Part shown: positions 49,473-62,300 of the stretch, in pieces
How positions within the stretch are numbered: the stretch's first letter is position 1
How the letters are laid out: each line of letters opens with the position of its first letter
Assembly (NCBI GenBank): GCA_029448655.1
Contig: JACCLO010000006.1
Coordinates: 2,728,001-2,792,000 of the forward strand
Length of the DNA: 64,000 nt
Direction of reading: 5' to 3'
Source: Wolfiporia cocos
Taxonomy: Eukaryota > Basidiomycota > Agaricomycetes > Polyporales > Phaeolaceae
Notes under the pieces: generated by a model
The model's input: the letters and a program-made list of their open reading frames with translations, nothing else
Database searches by the model: none
Told to the model about the DNA's origin: nothing
Program-made: the position numbers and the translations under genes

Positions 49473-51592
49473 ATGGCCCGCGGTGTCTCGCCACTCCTGA
49501 CCTCGCCCACGCCGTTCACGACGTGCGCGGCGGACGTCACCATCGGACATGTGTATGTGCATCCGTTCATTGGTGCGCGTTCCACCGCCAGGCTGAACGA
49601 CACTTCTGCCCCACCAGACAGCTACGCGATGTGCTCATCTGCCCACACGAAAGCGGCGTCGTGACATACCCGTCGCACCACTCCATCGTCGAGCACGACC
49701 TGCTCGCCTCCCCACATCCGGTGAGTCGCCGATCACCCGTGCGAGGCCAGGCGCGACAGACTGATCATGCCCAGAACGCACGACAGCTCGCGGACGTCGG
49801 CTTCACGCCCAACTCGCTGTGCGCGCTCAAGCTCCCCAACAGCGAGCACACCCTCCTCGCTGCCGGCGGCCAGGAGGCGGAGCTCTACCTGGCGCTGTGG
49901 ACGTCGCAGCCCTCCCGCACGGGCCGGCGGGGGTTCGGCAGCAAACTGTGGGACCACAAGTACATCGTCGAACGCGCATCCATCAACAACTCCGTGCTGC
50001 TGACGTCGCTGAGCCTGACCGAGTCCCACCAGAGCAGTGCGGAGCCGCGGGTGATCATCAGCAACAATGACAAGACGGTCAAGTTCTTCGACATTGCGGT
50101 GCGGCGGAGCAAGGGATTCTCCCAGACGTCGAGGCTGTCGACGGTGGGGCAGCTGCATCTGGATGTCCCTGTCAACCATTGTATGTGTTTTTCGGTTTTC
50201 ATGAACCACAGGGACGCTCATAGAATATCGCAGCCTCGATATCGCCAGACGGGCGTACGCTCCTCTGCGTGGGCGATTCGCCCGACGTATACCTGCACCG
50301 CATATCAGGCAGTTCACGAATCACGGTGTCCCCAATATCCACACTCTCCCTGTCTCCTTACATATCCTCCTCCAGCTCGTACAGCTCCTTCTCCTCAGGC
50401 CCGTCCTCCGCCACAGCCCCCGCGTCGTTCTGCACTGCATTTTCCTCGGACGGCTCAAAGTTTGCGGTGGCGTCGCAGGAGGGCGTGGTGGTCGTGTGGG
50501 ACGTGCGCAGCACGAAGCCACTGAAGGTCTTCCAGACCGACAAGACACGCACGTCGGCGCACTCAAGCGTCGACGAGACGAACGCATGGATGTATGAGGG
50601 TCCGTGGGACTGGTCGCGGTCGGCGAGCCACGCGCCTGGATGGGGTGTCAGGAGTGTGAAGTTCAGCCCAGCGGGTGTGGGCCGAGAAGTCCTGACATTC
50701 ACCGAGGTGAGTCCTTGCTGCGCCCCCCTTGCTAGATGCCGATGTTAACTCGCCTCTGTAGCACACCAACCTCCTACACGTCATTGATGCCCGTACATTT
50801 GAGAAGGAGGAGATAGTGCGCATGCCTGCATTTGAAGCCCCACCGCAACGGCCTCGCTCAGTCTCCCCGGGATCCACACGAAGTAGCACGCACGCGATTG
50901 AGGCCCCACCACCACCACCGCGCATGTTCCTCTTTAGCGGTGCACTGGAAGAGACCTTCCGCATCCCATCAGACACGAGCACGCACCGCAGAGCCCGCCT
51001 CGGCAGCCGCCGCGTGCGCAGCAGGGACGACATCAGCGCGGACGACGACGTCGACGGCATCGTCGTCATTCCGCCGCTCGGGGACCGCCAAGTGGAGAAC
51101 GACGTGCGGCGCCTGCTGGGCAGGCACGGCATGCGCACGCGCGGGACGGTCCTCGACAGCGAGCAGCTCCGCGAGGACGCCCCGGGCGACGGCGACCCAG
51201 GCGACGGCATGGGCGAGGACGAGATGGACGTCGACGAGCTCGAGTCGGACTGCTTCTCCTCGCACACGTCCTCGCGCGCCGGCTCGCCCGCTCCCGTGCC
51301 CGCGCAGCAGGCGTCCTCCGGGACGCGCCCGGACTACCTGCGTGCGATGCGCACGGGCGTGTTGGCGCGGCGCGAGAGCGCGGGACCGTACGCGATGCCG
51401 CGCCGCCCGTCAGGTCTGTCAAGAAGGCACTGGCGGAGCAGCCAGGTGGAGGGCGCGGAGGACCAGGACCTCGCGGGAACGTGCTTCGACCCGACGGGCG
51501 CGTGCGTATACGTTGCGTCCTCGCACGGGATCGCGGAGTGGACGGTGCGCGGCGCGGAGCAGCGCTGGTGGACCGACCCGTCGTGGGCATAA
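49473..51592 (+). CDS. WD40-type protein with DUF2415 signature
   Basis: Exons 49473-49550, 49592-49720, 49775-50180, 50234-50706 and 50762-51592 give 638 aa. Blade-like pieces are LRDVLICPHESGVVTY and HSIVEHDLLAS, NSEHTLLAAGGQEAELYLAL, VIISNNDKTVKFFDI, SSISPDGRTLLCVGDSPDVY and FSSDGSKFAVASQEGVVVVWD. GVRSVKFSPAG then TFTEHTNLLHVIDAR matches the DUF2415 block of fungal WD proteins. A disordered acidic insert (about 430-560) precedes the last blade (CFDPTGACVYVASSHGIAEW). The function of this family is unknown; a beta-propeller scaffold is likely. The first two small exons are the least certain. Confidence 0.78.
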
Positions 51593-53189
51593 GGTATCCT
51601 TGTCCCGCCATGCGATCTTCGTCGCGATTTCTTTCCTGCGTGGACATTGTCGCTCTGCTAGTCTCGCTTTGTGGATGCAATGTACTTGTACCGGATATAT
51701 CGATGTTGTAACGCTAGTATCATTTATCACTTTGACAACAGTCACGCAGAAATGAACTAGTACAATGTTACTTGTTCATCTAGATTATACCCCATATCCT
51801 CGAGTGCATGAGAAATTGTGAGAAGAAATTTGCGATAGTCTCTAATGGAGTTTGCATGTGGATGTGCCAATATGCAAAACCACTCGGGGTTGTCCCCAGT
51901 GTATATACTCCCAGATTCTCTTAGTCGATCCTATGATCATAAAGGCAGCACCCTTCGAAGAAAGTATGACTCAGACGAGGGCGTTGCGTCTATTATGGAT
52001 TTGGGATGTGAGACGTAAATAATCAACGTTGCAACAGCACCTCAGGCTCATTTTCGAGTCTAGCACATTACCATTACTTTCATGCTCACATCAACTACAC
52101 TCTCCCTCTTACGGGCTTCATGGATTTGAGTTACATTCTCGGGATTGCAGGCTTTATGAAACAACATTCCTGTTGGAGCATACAATGTTTAGTGTTCACG
52201 TTCAGTTCCTGCCGCGCGTCGTCAGACGAAGTTGGTGCTATGTGGCCGGCGCTATTATACGGTACGCCGCGTCGGTGGACCTTTCCTAGTACTTTCGGAC
52301 TTTGAATTGCCATGTAGCAACGCCAGATATACAACGTTATCCCGACCCCGCGCCGCCTACTTCAGGCCTGTCTCCCTCTCCATACGCTATCTTAGTGCAC
52401 TCGCTTTCACAACTTCAATGCGCCCGCTGCGTTTTCGGGTATTAGTTGGATGATCGACTCACCAGATAAGCTCATGTAGCTACACATTGCACTCATGAGG
52501 CAATCGTAAAAACGTGCTCCGTACTTCCAGGCTAGCTCCCATACTACTTTTGTGAAGAATTATAACATGACTCGCACGTACTGTTCAGGCTCATGCCAGT
52601 AGGGCCACACATGGTACAGCGGTGTGGCTTGACATTCGCTCGACATACGTTCACTGGTAACACATAGAGTTATTCATGGTTATTGTGGGGAGCTATATGG
52701 CCCATGTAGCTCCTGTGAGAAATGCAATATACGACACTTAGAGGAGTGATTCAGCGTGGAAACAGTAGAAGGAGAGGACCTGCCGACAGAAAGTGGCTTG
52801 CAAGTGGCTGCCACGAATCCGCCGATTTCCTGTTTTTCTCAGACACTTGGTACGGATGTTCCTTGAACGGTCGCACAATACAGCTGCACATGGTGCATTT
52901 GTGCAAGGGCGCAACAATTGATCTGCTATGATTGCGCAGACAAAGACAAGGTCTCCGTGACAAATTCTGAAACCAATCTAATCGTGGGTTACACACCGGG
53001 CCACAGCTGCGAGTGCCCTAAACGCTCAAGCGAAACCCTATTGTGGTTTCTCTCCACTCGCCAAAGACCAATAAATAGGGCCTTTACTGCCGCACTCGTT
53101 CCACATCACTTAAACTCCCCCGCCTCCGGTAAGCACCGCTAATATTACAAGACAACCAACGCTATCCAGTCTCCAGCTCGACTACAGCC
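51593..53189. other. Intergenic stretch, nothing supported
   Basis: AT-rich, with no frame above about 85 codons and no recognisable domain. The last 100 bases, with ccaataaatagg (about 53069), are the likely promoter of the ankyrin gene. Confidence 0.4.
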
Positions 53190-54905
53190 ATGTCAAACAC
53201 AACTCGCTACTCTCCTTCTGCCGCTGCGACCGAGGGCCCCTCCACGTCACGCGATATGCCATCGTTCTGTACCGGAGCTCCACGTCCATCTCTTCCCAAG
53301 AAACTGCTCTACAAGCTCTTGTCAGATCCCACCATCCGCGCAGGGAATACTATGATATACGACGTGAATTTTGACAGGTTCCGTGCCCTCCGTATACACG
53401 GACAAGTCGAGCCCACCGCCAAAATCACCCTCAACTTCGATACTGAGGACCGACGTCAACTGGGGTTAGGCGACTTCCACGGGGGCACCTTCCTCCATTT
53501 CGCGGCGCTGATAGGCGACCTCCCGCTCGCATACGAGTGTGTACGGCTAAACGGCAACATTGACCAGCGGGACAATACAGGGGCCACAGCGCTCTATACC
53601 GCCGTCCGGTACCTGGCGTCCCTCGGGCCCATACGTGCAGTCCATGAGTGGCTTGGCATACCTTGGCCATCGTTTAGGGCAGAGGCCTGCGAACGCATCG
53701 CAGCCATGCTCATCCAGCAGCATGCAGACGTGAACGTCTGCGTGGACGACTGGTCGGTTATGGAGCACGCCTGTCGGACCCTGCGCTGGTCGCTCATCAG
53801 GCTCATGCTCTGTCACGGTGCTGAACCACCCTCGGAGAGCTCGCTCGAGAAGATTTCGCGGGGACTGTCGCCCAACGAAGTACATCGCCTGAGGGAAATC
53901 TTGTACGAGGCGCGCGCTGAGCAAGTGAGCGAGACACGCCCGCCCCGCCCTTGTCCGTGCTTCTCCGGAAAGTTGCTGGTGCACTGCCATGCCGCAGAGA
54001 AGGTACCATACCCGCCAGGGTTCATATGTCCTTGTGGCGCAAACAAAACATACCGGAGATGCTGCCAGCGCCGCGACTTCGGCTTATTCGAGATTTGGAA
54101 CGAGGAGCGCCAGCGCATTGTGCGCATCAGCTGTCACGCTGACTATCGCCGGACGAGCTGGCGGATGGAGGATGAAATGCAAAACGACGACAGCGTCGCA
54201 CTTAGTAACGATGAACAAGAATCCAAGATCGCACATATAGCAGATTTCCTGCTTGGGGTGGGCGCGGCGGACCCGGCCTATATCTACGCTGTAAAGCAAC
54301 AGTTGTGCTTCCCTAAGTACGCTGAGCTCATATCGCGAGTATATATTGGCGCACTCACCTGTCTCCTGATAATATAGACCATGGGAGAGGAGATACAGCA
54401 AAGCTGTATGCCGAAATTCCGCAGAACACTGGAACAATTCTGTCGATGAGTATATCGATAACGGCTCGGACCCACGACCGCGATACGAAATCGAGGTGGC
54501 GAGCAAGCTCGCTACCGACGGAGGCCCCCTGTACAAGCGCTGCGAAGCGGCAGGTTGCTCGCACATCCAGGGACCCGACCTACAAATGAAGTGCTGTTCA
54601 GGCTGCAAAAGGGTGCGCAGCCTTGCGTCACTCGCGAGTTTTCTGCTAACTCTTCGTAGATCTGGTACTGCAGCAGGACCTGCCAGGAGGCCGACTGGCC
54701 CGCGCACAAGAGGCGCTGTAAGAATCGCACTCACCCATTGCAAATGCTCCCTTCACAGTCCAAAACCAACGAAATGTTCCAGTGGGCGTGGAGAGTCGGG
54801 GCCCAGTTGTTCGGAGACAGCAAACCCGGAGAAGATGGAGCGGACAACGGGGAGAATGAGACCTCAACTGCGAACTCGTCGTCGAGTACCGGTGATAACG
54901 TCTAG
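53190..54905 (+). CDS. Ankyrin, SEC-C and MYND-finger protein
   Basis: Exons 53190-54338, 54388-54612 and 54660-54905 give 539 aa. Ankyrin-like repeats (about 95-235: GTFLHFAALIGDLPLAYECV, IDQRDNTGATALYTAVRYL, MLIQQHADVNVCVDDWSVME) are followed by a SEC-C type zinc motif (CPCFSGKLLVHCH ... CPCGANKTYRRCC) and a MYND finger near 430-478 (CEAAGCSHI, CCSGCKR, YCSRTCQEADWPAHKRRC). All MYND ligands are present. The architecture is common in mushroom genomes and suggests a protein-interaction adaptor, but no function is known to me. The intact relative of the broken copy at 25.9-27.3 kb. Confidence 0.85.
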
Positions 54906-55079
54906 GTATAATTTATCAGCTGCTGCGCGATTCCTTAATAGAACGTATAGTACTTACCTACTCTATTACAAACAACATTAATGATGTGTCCGGATGAAGG
55001 AGTGTTAAGTTACGCAGTGTAAGGGGGCTGCACAAGTGAAAGGCAACATCTCATCATTACGCTCAACCGTTTAGCAGTG

Positions 55080-57540
55080 CTTCCGCGAGCCTCGATACGT
55101 CAGACGCTGCATTCAGTATTCATCTTGGGGGATCTGGGGGCGGTGCATGGACGTCTCATAGCCACGACCCGACCCCTTAACAATCAGATCGCACGCTAGC
55201 CGACTTCTAACCCGACGAAGGCGTCCGGCGACGAGTTCCCGTAGCTAATTATAGAGCGATCTGCTCGCATCAACGCTACGTCTGCGAGAGACGGAGGCCC
55301 AGCACACGGGGCCGAGTCTTCGATCGTTCAAAAGTCGATGTCTCACTTGCTGCGTTCGCGCTCCGCGACGACATTGGAATATCCACTGATTGCAGCCGCT
55401 CCGAGCCTCGGCTCCACCAATACCTACCCATACCGATCACTACCCCTTGGAAGTCCGTGAGATCTGTTCACGAAAGCGGCAACATTACAGCAATGTGATC
55501 GTCATCGTCAGTGCATGATTCGTGCGCGTGATGCCTCGTCTTCATAGTATCAGTAGTTCAGTGACAGCGTAGACGTCTTCTTGGTCTTACAGCGAAATGA
55601 CCAAAATCGCGCGCAAACCCTTTCCTTCAGTCGAATTGCGAGGGCGCACCGGTGATGAGGGATTGGTCCATCGAGTCCGTTTCGTCCTTGTTCAGTGCTA
55701 ATGTGCTCGTTTGCGTCGGCCGCGCAACGCAATCGCCTGTTATGGATTCATTTTCTCGTTCCCCGCAAGCTGTCTTGCCTTACAATTTTTCCAATTCCTC
55801 TTGTATTTGGGACACGGCGCTGGTTTTGGCCGCCTTGGCCGCTGCCCCAGACCTGCAAGATAATCATCTACGCGTCAGTGCATGACACCGTCATCATTCA
55901 AGTCAACGTGTGCGCTGTACGCCGGTAACCTACCCTCGAACGATCACACCTCCGTCCTCCGCCTGGGGCATGTCAATTCCTGTCCCGACAATCATGATGC
56001 AGATTGAGCTTGCGCAGTCCATCTTGATGAGTGATCCACGCGCTGGATATCCCAGAGTGCGTGTTTAAGGCAACGATCATTGACCTCACTGTCATGATTG
56101 CTGCATGCTGAAATGATTGTCTTAAAACGCGCGCAAATAGCACTAGGGACTGGGTCCCTAGCGAGTTAGGCTCGGGTACCACGCATCAAGCCAATTCCCT
56201 TGGTTCTGTTACTGTTGCTGCCCAGGGCTCACCATATTGACAGCTAGATCAACTCTATGATCGTGGCTCATGGTACGATCTCCAGAAGCGATAGCAAGCA
56301 GAACACGCACGGGCGTTATGGGCTCGCAGATTTGTCTCAGCAAAAATGGTGGGACACCTGCAGCCGCGGCTCGAGCGTCTGTCAGGCGTGTCCCGCAAGC
56401 GCACAGCCCTATATCGATACTCTATCATTGGATTATCCGACTTGCGCTGCAGAGCTGATTTTCTGGGATCGGGTTGCATGTCTACCGGTTGACGATGCGC
56501 ACTGCGAGTCCATATTCCTGGGATCGACGTCCATGTTATCCGCCGAGTGAATATTGCGAGTCCTGCTGTCCCGACTCTCGTACTAGCACTCTGGTCCCGG
56601 CTCCGACGTTGTGCGAGTTGAATTTGACCGACGCAGCGCATTAGTGGAGCACGCAAGGGCTAACGTACATATACCTGTCGTGCTTGGCAATTGGCACCGT
56701 TGGTACCTAGATGTCTTGTGCATGTCGCGGTGTATGCTTCTGGCCTGCGGCTCCTCTGGGAAGGTCAGGGTATCTGAACAAACAAACGAACATCCTACGG
56801 CTTCTACCTCTTCCACAGATGCGCCGAGCTTTGTCCTGGTATATGCTGCGGAGCTAGCGGTGCGCATCCTTGCTTGTACCTTGTGCGCAGATGCCCGGTC
56901 GGCGGTACGACAGTCAGTTGGAGTGTATCATGACGTGAGAAGGCGGCGGCCTCCTCACGTCCGCGTCAAGCTCCAATGTTGTGTTGCAGGCCAAATTGGG
57001 ATATACCGGAAAAGAACTCGATGCCAGGCTTCTATGTGGCGGTGATCCGTGGCTCAACGTTGTGAGGGAGCTGTCCGGTTTCTTGTATGAGAAACACCGT
57101 CGTTGATCCACTGAATTGCGGGGACTATACAGTCGTTAGACATGCGGCGATGCCGCAGAGTGCCACGCATTCAGCGTGGCTTCGAAACCAACTACGTTGT
57201 TCTAGGACCAACAACGACCTGTGGGAGCAAAGACTTTGCCTTCCTTCCTATCTGGGAAACCATTGACCGTGGTCGTCGACGTCGCGATCGATCATACATA
57301 TGCTCATGCAGCGCACTCCGGGCGTCGTTGCGTTGTGAACTCCATCACACTGATGCTCCAGCTCAGCAATTGTCGACACTGTTCACTAAACGTCTTTAGC
57401 TTTGTCTACCCTCAAGATTCGCTTTTACATTGACACTTCATACTCCTTCGGCTGCAGCACTCAGGCTTGCAGATATACCTAAAGCTGCATCGAGCTTGAG
57501 GATGGAACTCGGGAGCCTGCTGTTCTGAGCCTCACATTCA
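55080..57540 (-). repeat. Inverted segmental duplication, right arm with non-coding repeat
   Basis: The reverse complement follows 42740-45530 in order: the stretch after the GTPase stop (aatgtgagg..cagcaggctc), a small palindrome (CGTTGTT/AACAACG, 57195-57217; its partner lies near 42985), the NTTLELDADVRRPP frame (partner TTLELEARRPE at 43376), and the run near 55240-55270 that matches about 45390-45420. Both arms lie beyond a type 2 GTPase of the same orientation. There is no coding potential of its own. Confidence 0.75.
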
Positions 57541-57745
57541 TGGCATCCTACTAACCAGTATACAGACCTTATGCGACAGATAAGTCACACCTAGGCGAAG
57601 TATCCATATAATGCTCATCGCAAATACATGTTTAGGATATATGTATATGGTTATCCGTACGTCAACCGTTACAATCGGATGCTGTTTTTGATTCATAACA
57701 CTACGATGATGGACAAGCCTCCGACAGCAATGTGTGCTGTGTAAT

Positions 57746-58756
57746 TCATGAAAGCAAGGACTGCGGGCTGCTTTCTATGTTGGTAGCACGGTGCTTCAAT
57801 CTGCGGAGCAATAACGGCCGCCAGGACCTCGTCGACCGAGTGGGGAGCAGACTTGTCTTCTGCTGAACAAGCTTCTTGTACGTGCTCTCCAGCTCACGAA
57901 GAGCTTCTTCCAGCTCCACACGATCCCCTTCCTCCCGCTGTCTAATGGCTTCCTCAATGTCCTTCTGTGTCTGCTGCAGCCTATCTCGATGCTTGACCTC
58001 TTTGTCTACGAGGTCTCGCAAAAGCGCCAGCCCTGCAGACGTCATCCCAATCTGTACATGTTTCCTGACGATCTCTTGCTGGATGAGGAGTATTTTTGGA
58101 GGTTGCTGCGCGAGGTGGCAAAGAATGCGATGAGCGGACTGGACAGTGTCATCGTGCTCAAAGGCTTTAGCTCCGGCTGTGATAGCCGGCTTGAAGAACT
58201 TCTCATTGGTGAGAAGCTCTTGTCGGCGAGCTTTACCAACGTCCGCGTTGACTTCATTCCACATGTTCAGCACAATGGCTGCATTCGGAAGTGCTTGCTC
58301 TCCACAGAGGTGCATGAACATTCTAAAGTTGCGAAGTGCAACTCCTCCCATCCTGTTATCCGTGATGCGATGCATATAGATGACGCCGCTTAAATATCGT
58401 CTTTCCCTCGCGCTTTATGTTGCGCATATGTGAGCTCTACCCATGAATGCCAAGATGGCGCTGACACTTACATTTTCGACAAATGGTCAGAGATTTGAAG
58501 TAATATCTCCGCGTCAGTCTTTCGGGTATCATCAAATCCAGGAGTGTCGATGAGGGTGATTCGGTAATCACCCAACTGAAAGGGTTGTGATCGCTGTACA
58601 TCCTGAGTCATCGACTCCAGTCCCGCGCCGACTCGTAAGTCGGAACCGCTGGCGCGGTTAATAAACTGGTCCACCCGCAGTGTTTGTAAGTACTGTCAGG
58701 GAATATGTGGATTGTAACATACGGATGTCTTCCCGACTCCAGTTGGCCCCATGACT
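57746..58756 (-). CDS. AIG1-like GTPase with coiled coil, type 2 (copy C)
   Basis: Exons on the minus strand, 58756-58723, 58665-58472 and 58412-57746, are clear. A short first exon ending ...KNITIA must lie just upstream (donor at about 58815), but its ATG is not resolved. The protein reads VMGPTGVGKTS (G1), FINRASGSDLRVGAGLES, TLIDTPGFDDTRKTDAEIL (G3), VIYMHRITDNRMGGVALRNF and LNMW at the G4 position. A coiled coil (RDLVDKEVKHRDRLQQTQKDI ... ) covers the C-terminal third. It differs from type 1 by GPTGVGKT, the RKxDAEIL block, a 194-nt third exon, and the lack of the WW tail. Divergent from the first-exon relic at 59542. Confidence 0.85.
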
Positions 58757-59419
58757 CTGCAGGTGCCCTCGAGCTCAGCACTCTATGGCCTATTGCCAAT
58801 ATGCACATTTGACACGTACGCAATTGTGATGTTCTTGTCCCTTTTGTCCCTTAACCTACGACCAATCTGTGTTGTCGCTATGCTGATGGTCCAGCAACGA
58901 GGTCAGCTTTGTCCTCATCAATCTAAACAAAGAGACGTACTCAAATAGTCCTCTCAGCATTGCTCCAAGGCCTTTGCTCCGTTCTACTGAGGGCATTTTC
59001 ACAATGTGTCGATGATTGCAAGAGTAATTGGAGGTGCCTACAAGAGCGCGGATGCCCATCTCCAACCTCGATGACCCCACGTGTTATTACCGTGCGCATT
59101 CCGACATGGAATACGGAGATACTCTGATATGTCAATCATAGCCTGTCTGCAAGCGAATACAGGGCCGCCCTTGGACAACACAGTGGCGACTCAAGCACCG
59201 CGGAATGATATGCATACACATGTTGCCGTTAATAGGCTCTGAGCGCCATCATAGCGACCACTGACCTGGTTGAGCGCAGGTTTTACCCTTATCTGGGACT
59301 GTGTCAATTTCTCTGCAGAGCGCATATTGGATGCATGCATGCTAAAGTCGCGACTAATCAGCGTGCTGTTGTGATCAAATTTGATACTGTTGATGTATTA
59401 AGGCCTGATACACTCACAT

Positions 59420-59590
59420 ATACAGACATGCGGAAGCATGTTGGTGGTTGATAACTGCGAGGAAATAAATAGAAATGCAGATCGCATAGGTACCGGCTAT
59501 CTCATCATCTCTGCACGCACGACTGCCGTGACTCTGTCAATATGAGCAGAAACAGCAATGGACACCGGCCTAGAGAGCCCAGCTCGTTAT
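59420..59590 (+). pseudogene. Orphan promoter and first exon of type 1 GTPase
   Basis: The sequence from about 59420 (catgcggaagcatgttggtgg) to the exon-1 donor at 59590 parallels 62908-63071, the 5' end of copy F: an ATG at 59542, a hydrophilic start and the GAGCCCAGCTCGTTAT|gtaagc exon end, one base shorter than in F. No P-loop exon follows, so the rest of the gene is missing or replaced. Confidence 0.6.
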
Positions 59591-59599
59591 GTAAGCTCT

Positions 59600-61214
59600 C
59601 AAATACTACGATCGATAATGTGTGGATGACAAAAACCCGTCATTCGCCGAGAACTTCTGCGAATCCCGTTAATTCCTACGCTTGCCTCTTGCAAAGTAGG
59701 TGACGATTCTAACGTATTCTCATGATCTCTTTCTTTGTAGGAACACATAGAGAGATGTTTGTGCGGGGTCGCACCAAAATTCCTTTGTCGGAAAGTGAGT
59801 GATTACATATTTGTCTTCTACTTTTGACTTCGACTCTTCGAACCCTTGTTCAGTCTCACATATAATCTGTTAGACTTCACTTGTTTCAGAAAATATTCGA
59901 ACAGGCTGTATGCTTGGAATATCAGTAGCTCTTGACTCAATCATTGCGTCGGGAACAAAGATGTTACAAGCATTGTTTTGCGTACAAGCACGGAAGACTG
60001 TGAGCTGAGAGGATGATAGATGGGTTCGCACATCAATGATTCACATTCGTTGCAACGTCGGGCTTCGTATGTAACTTGTCGAGGGAACTCGTCTCAAACC
60101 AAAGCAATGTGGATCGCTTGAATCTCGCAAGCATGTCCGACTCATTCTCTAACTCGCCGAGAACCAACGGTCCTCTGTGGCTACTTCGCGTAATGAATGC
60201 TTATGATTCACACGTTGTTCTTATAGTACCACTGTTGCCATAATCTTCGACATTTTGTTCATGATTCTTCAGGCTGACCGTTTGTTTATCAAACACATTG
60301 TAATCATGATCACCGTCTATACGGTTAGCTTTCCTTCTGAGTACGTATACATAGTCATTGTCCTTTATATCGTAGTTTTATGTACCAGTCGGCGCAATAC
60401 AAGGAAACCAGTCTGTCTGGAAGGTAGTGTCTTTGGCCATCAGCGCTCATCAGCGCTGGCATCGGCTTGAGCTTGATCTACGATCATGCTCGGACAATAC
60501 CCGTAATTCTGTCGTTCCACACTAGTTAGGATCGGTCTGCAACAATACATAAGGCGAAATCTCGCTAGTAGGACGGACGAATTCTAATGCTTGGCTAAAG
60601 CCGGGAAGGATCATCGACATGACCAAGAACAGAAGTCAACTACGTATATCTCCGTGGTGAAGTCGAGATTGAAGTGTAGCTAGGTAGCTCCGCACTGCCC
60701 TCTACGATCTGGATGCCTGACTATTTTAACTCTGCTTACAGAATCGTTGCGGTTGAGGCTATTGGGTTCTGCAAGACGATCTCGATCTCAGGCTAACACT
60801 TTCCTGTTTGGGAGCGTCGGTCGCTCAGAAGCGCTAGGGCAAAATGTGGCACATTAATCCCTTGGCTCTTATAATCCTGGCAGCTTCCAGCTTCAACGCC
60901 TCACTGTAGCCTCGTGCTGCTTGCATATGGCAGTATGCCTATGCTTGGCCACTTTGCTTGAGGGCGCGCCCGCCCTCAACGTTCTTCCGCCTTGATTACT
61001 GTCAATATACTAAGTACTATTGACGACTCCTAGTCGCTTGGGCAGGACATCAACAGTGTTAATAAACATGCATTTATACAATCTGAACATGCTATACAGA
61101 CGTACTAGTGTGACTGTCCTAACATCAGCCGTCATAATCCAGATATACTCGAGGCGATTCGCCAAATTATCCTGAAGTTGGCCTACTTCTCGGAGATGTT
61201 GCCACCACATTGAC
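59600..61214. other. Decayed stretch between GTPase units
   Basis: No supported gene. A 71-codon frame at 60255-60470 is very hydrophobic but has no homologue I recognise. By position it replaces the body of a type 1 GTPase in the tandem unit. Confidence 0.4.
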
Positions 61215-62300
61215 CTACCAGGATATTTGATATGGAATGCGATCAACCACCATGTTTCTCGCACTGAAGCACCAGAACCCCGCGGGATCTCTCGTCGACC
61301 AGCCAGCAAGCAGGCTCTTCCGCTGTCTCGATAGCTTCTCGCATACCTCCTCCAGCTGGCGGCGTGATTCCTCCAGTTCGGCCCGCTCCTCTTCATCTCG
61401 TCTCTCCACGGCCTCCTCAATCTCTTTTTTCATCTGCCGTAGATGCTCCTGGTGCTTGCGCTCCTTCTCCGCAAGATCTCCGAGAAGGGCGATCCCTGCA
61501 GCGGTCTCGCCAATGTGCTTGTGTTCTCTCACGACCTCTCGTTGAATGAGCAGCGTCTTCGGTTTTCGTCGTGCGAGATGGCGGAGTATGCAGTGAGCAG
61601 ACTTCTCGGTGTTATCATGCTCGAATGCCACGGCTCTGGCTGCAATGGCCGGTTTGAAGAACTTCTCGTTGGTGAGAAGTTCCAGTCTGCGGGCATTACG
61701 GACGTCCTCGCTGACTTCGTTCCACATATTCAGTATTATTGCTGCATTGGGAAGCGCCTGCTTGCCGCAGAGCTGCATGAACATCTTAAAGTTACGAAGG
61801 GCGATACCGCCCATTCTGTTATCCGTTATTCGATGCATGTATATCACGCCGCTCAGATAATGCTTGTTTCTAGCACTGTGTATGTCGTCGTGGTGGGTTT
61901 TCAGCCATCGATGAGGCAACACAAACACTCACTCATCTGCCAGGTAATCAACTAGCATTGTCAGGATCTCAGCATCGCTTTTGCGAGTGTCGTCAAATCC
62001 CGGAGTGTCCACGAGAGTTATCCGGAACCGACCGAGCAGAAATGGTTGCGAAAGCTGTATGCAGTCAGTCGTGGACTCCAGACCTGTGCCAACTCGCAAG
62101 TCGGATCCACTTGCGCGGTTGATGAACTATGAAGAATACCGATCAGCATTTTCCGTGGAATACCTCCGCAGTTCAGATTTACAGTTGTCTTTCCGACTCC
62201 AGTTGGACCCATGATTCTGTGAGTCATTCTCATGAGCAGCATGTTCTGTCGTAGAATTGATCCATCCGTACGCAATTGTGACATTCCTGGGCTTCCGTTG
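61215..62300 (-). CDS. AIG1-like GTPase with coiled coil, type 2 (copy E)
   Basis: Minus-strand exons 62216-62183, 62126-61933 and 61875-61215 have the same lengths or phases as copy C (34, 194 and 661 nt), and a first exon ending ...NVTIA at 62274 has its ATG unresolved. Motifs are IMGPTGVGKTT, LRVGTGLEST, TLVDTPGFDDTRKSDAEIL, VIYMHRITDNRMGGIALRNF and LNMW. The coiled coil is EKERKHQEHLRQMKKEIEEA and beyond. It ends with a Trp/Phe-containing stretch (STRDPAGFWCFSARN) not found in C. It sits 3.46-3.47 kb from C, so the two are tandem duplicates, and it is divergent from copy F. Confidence 0.85.
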
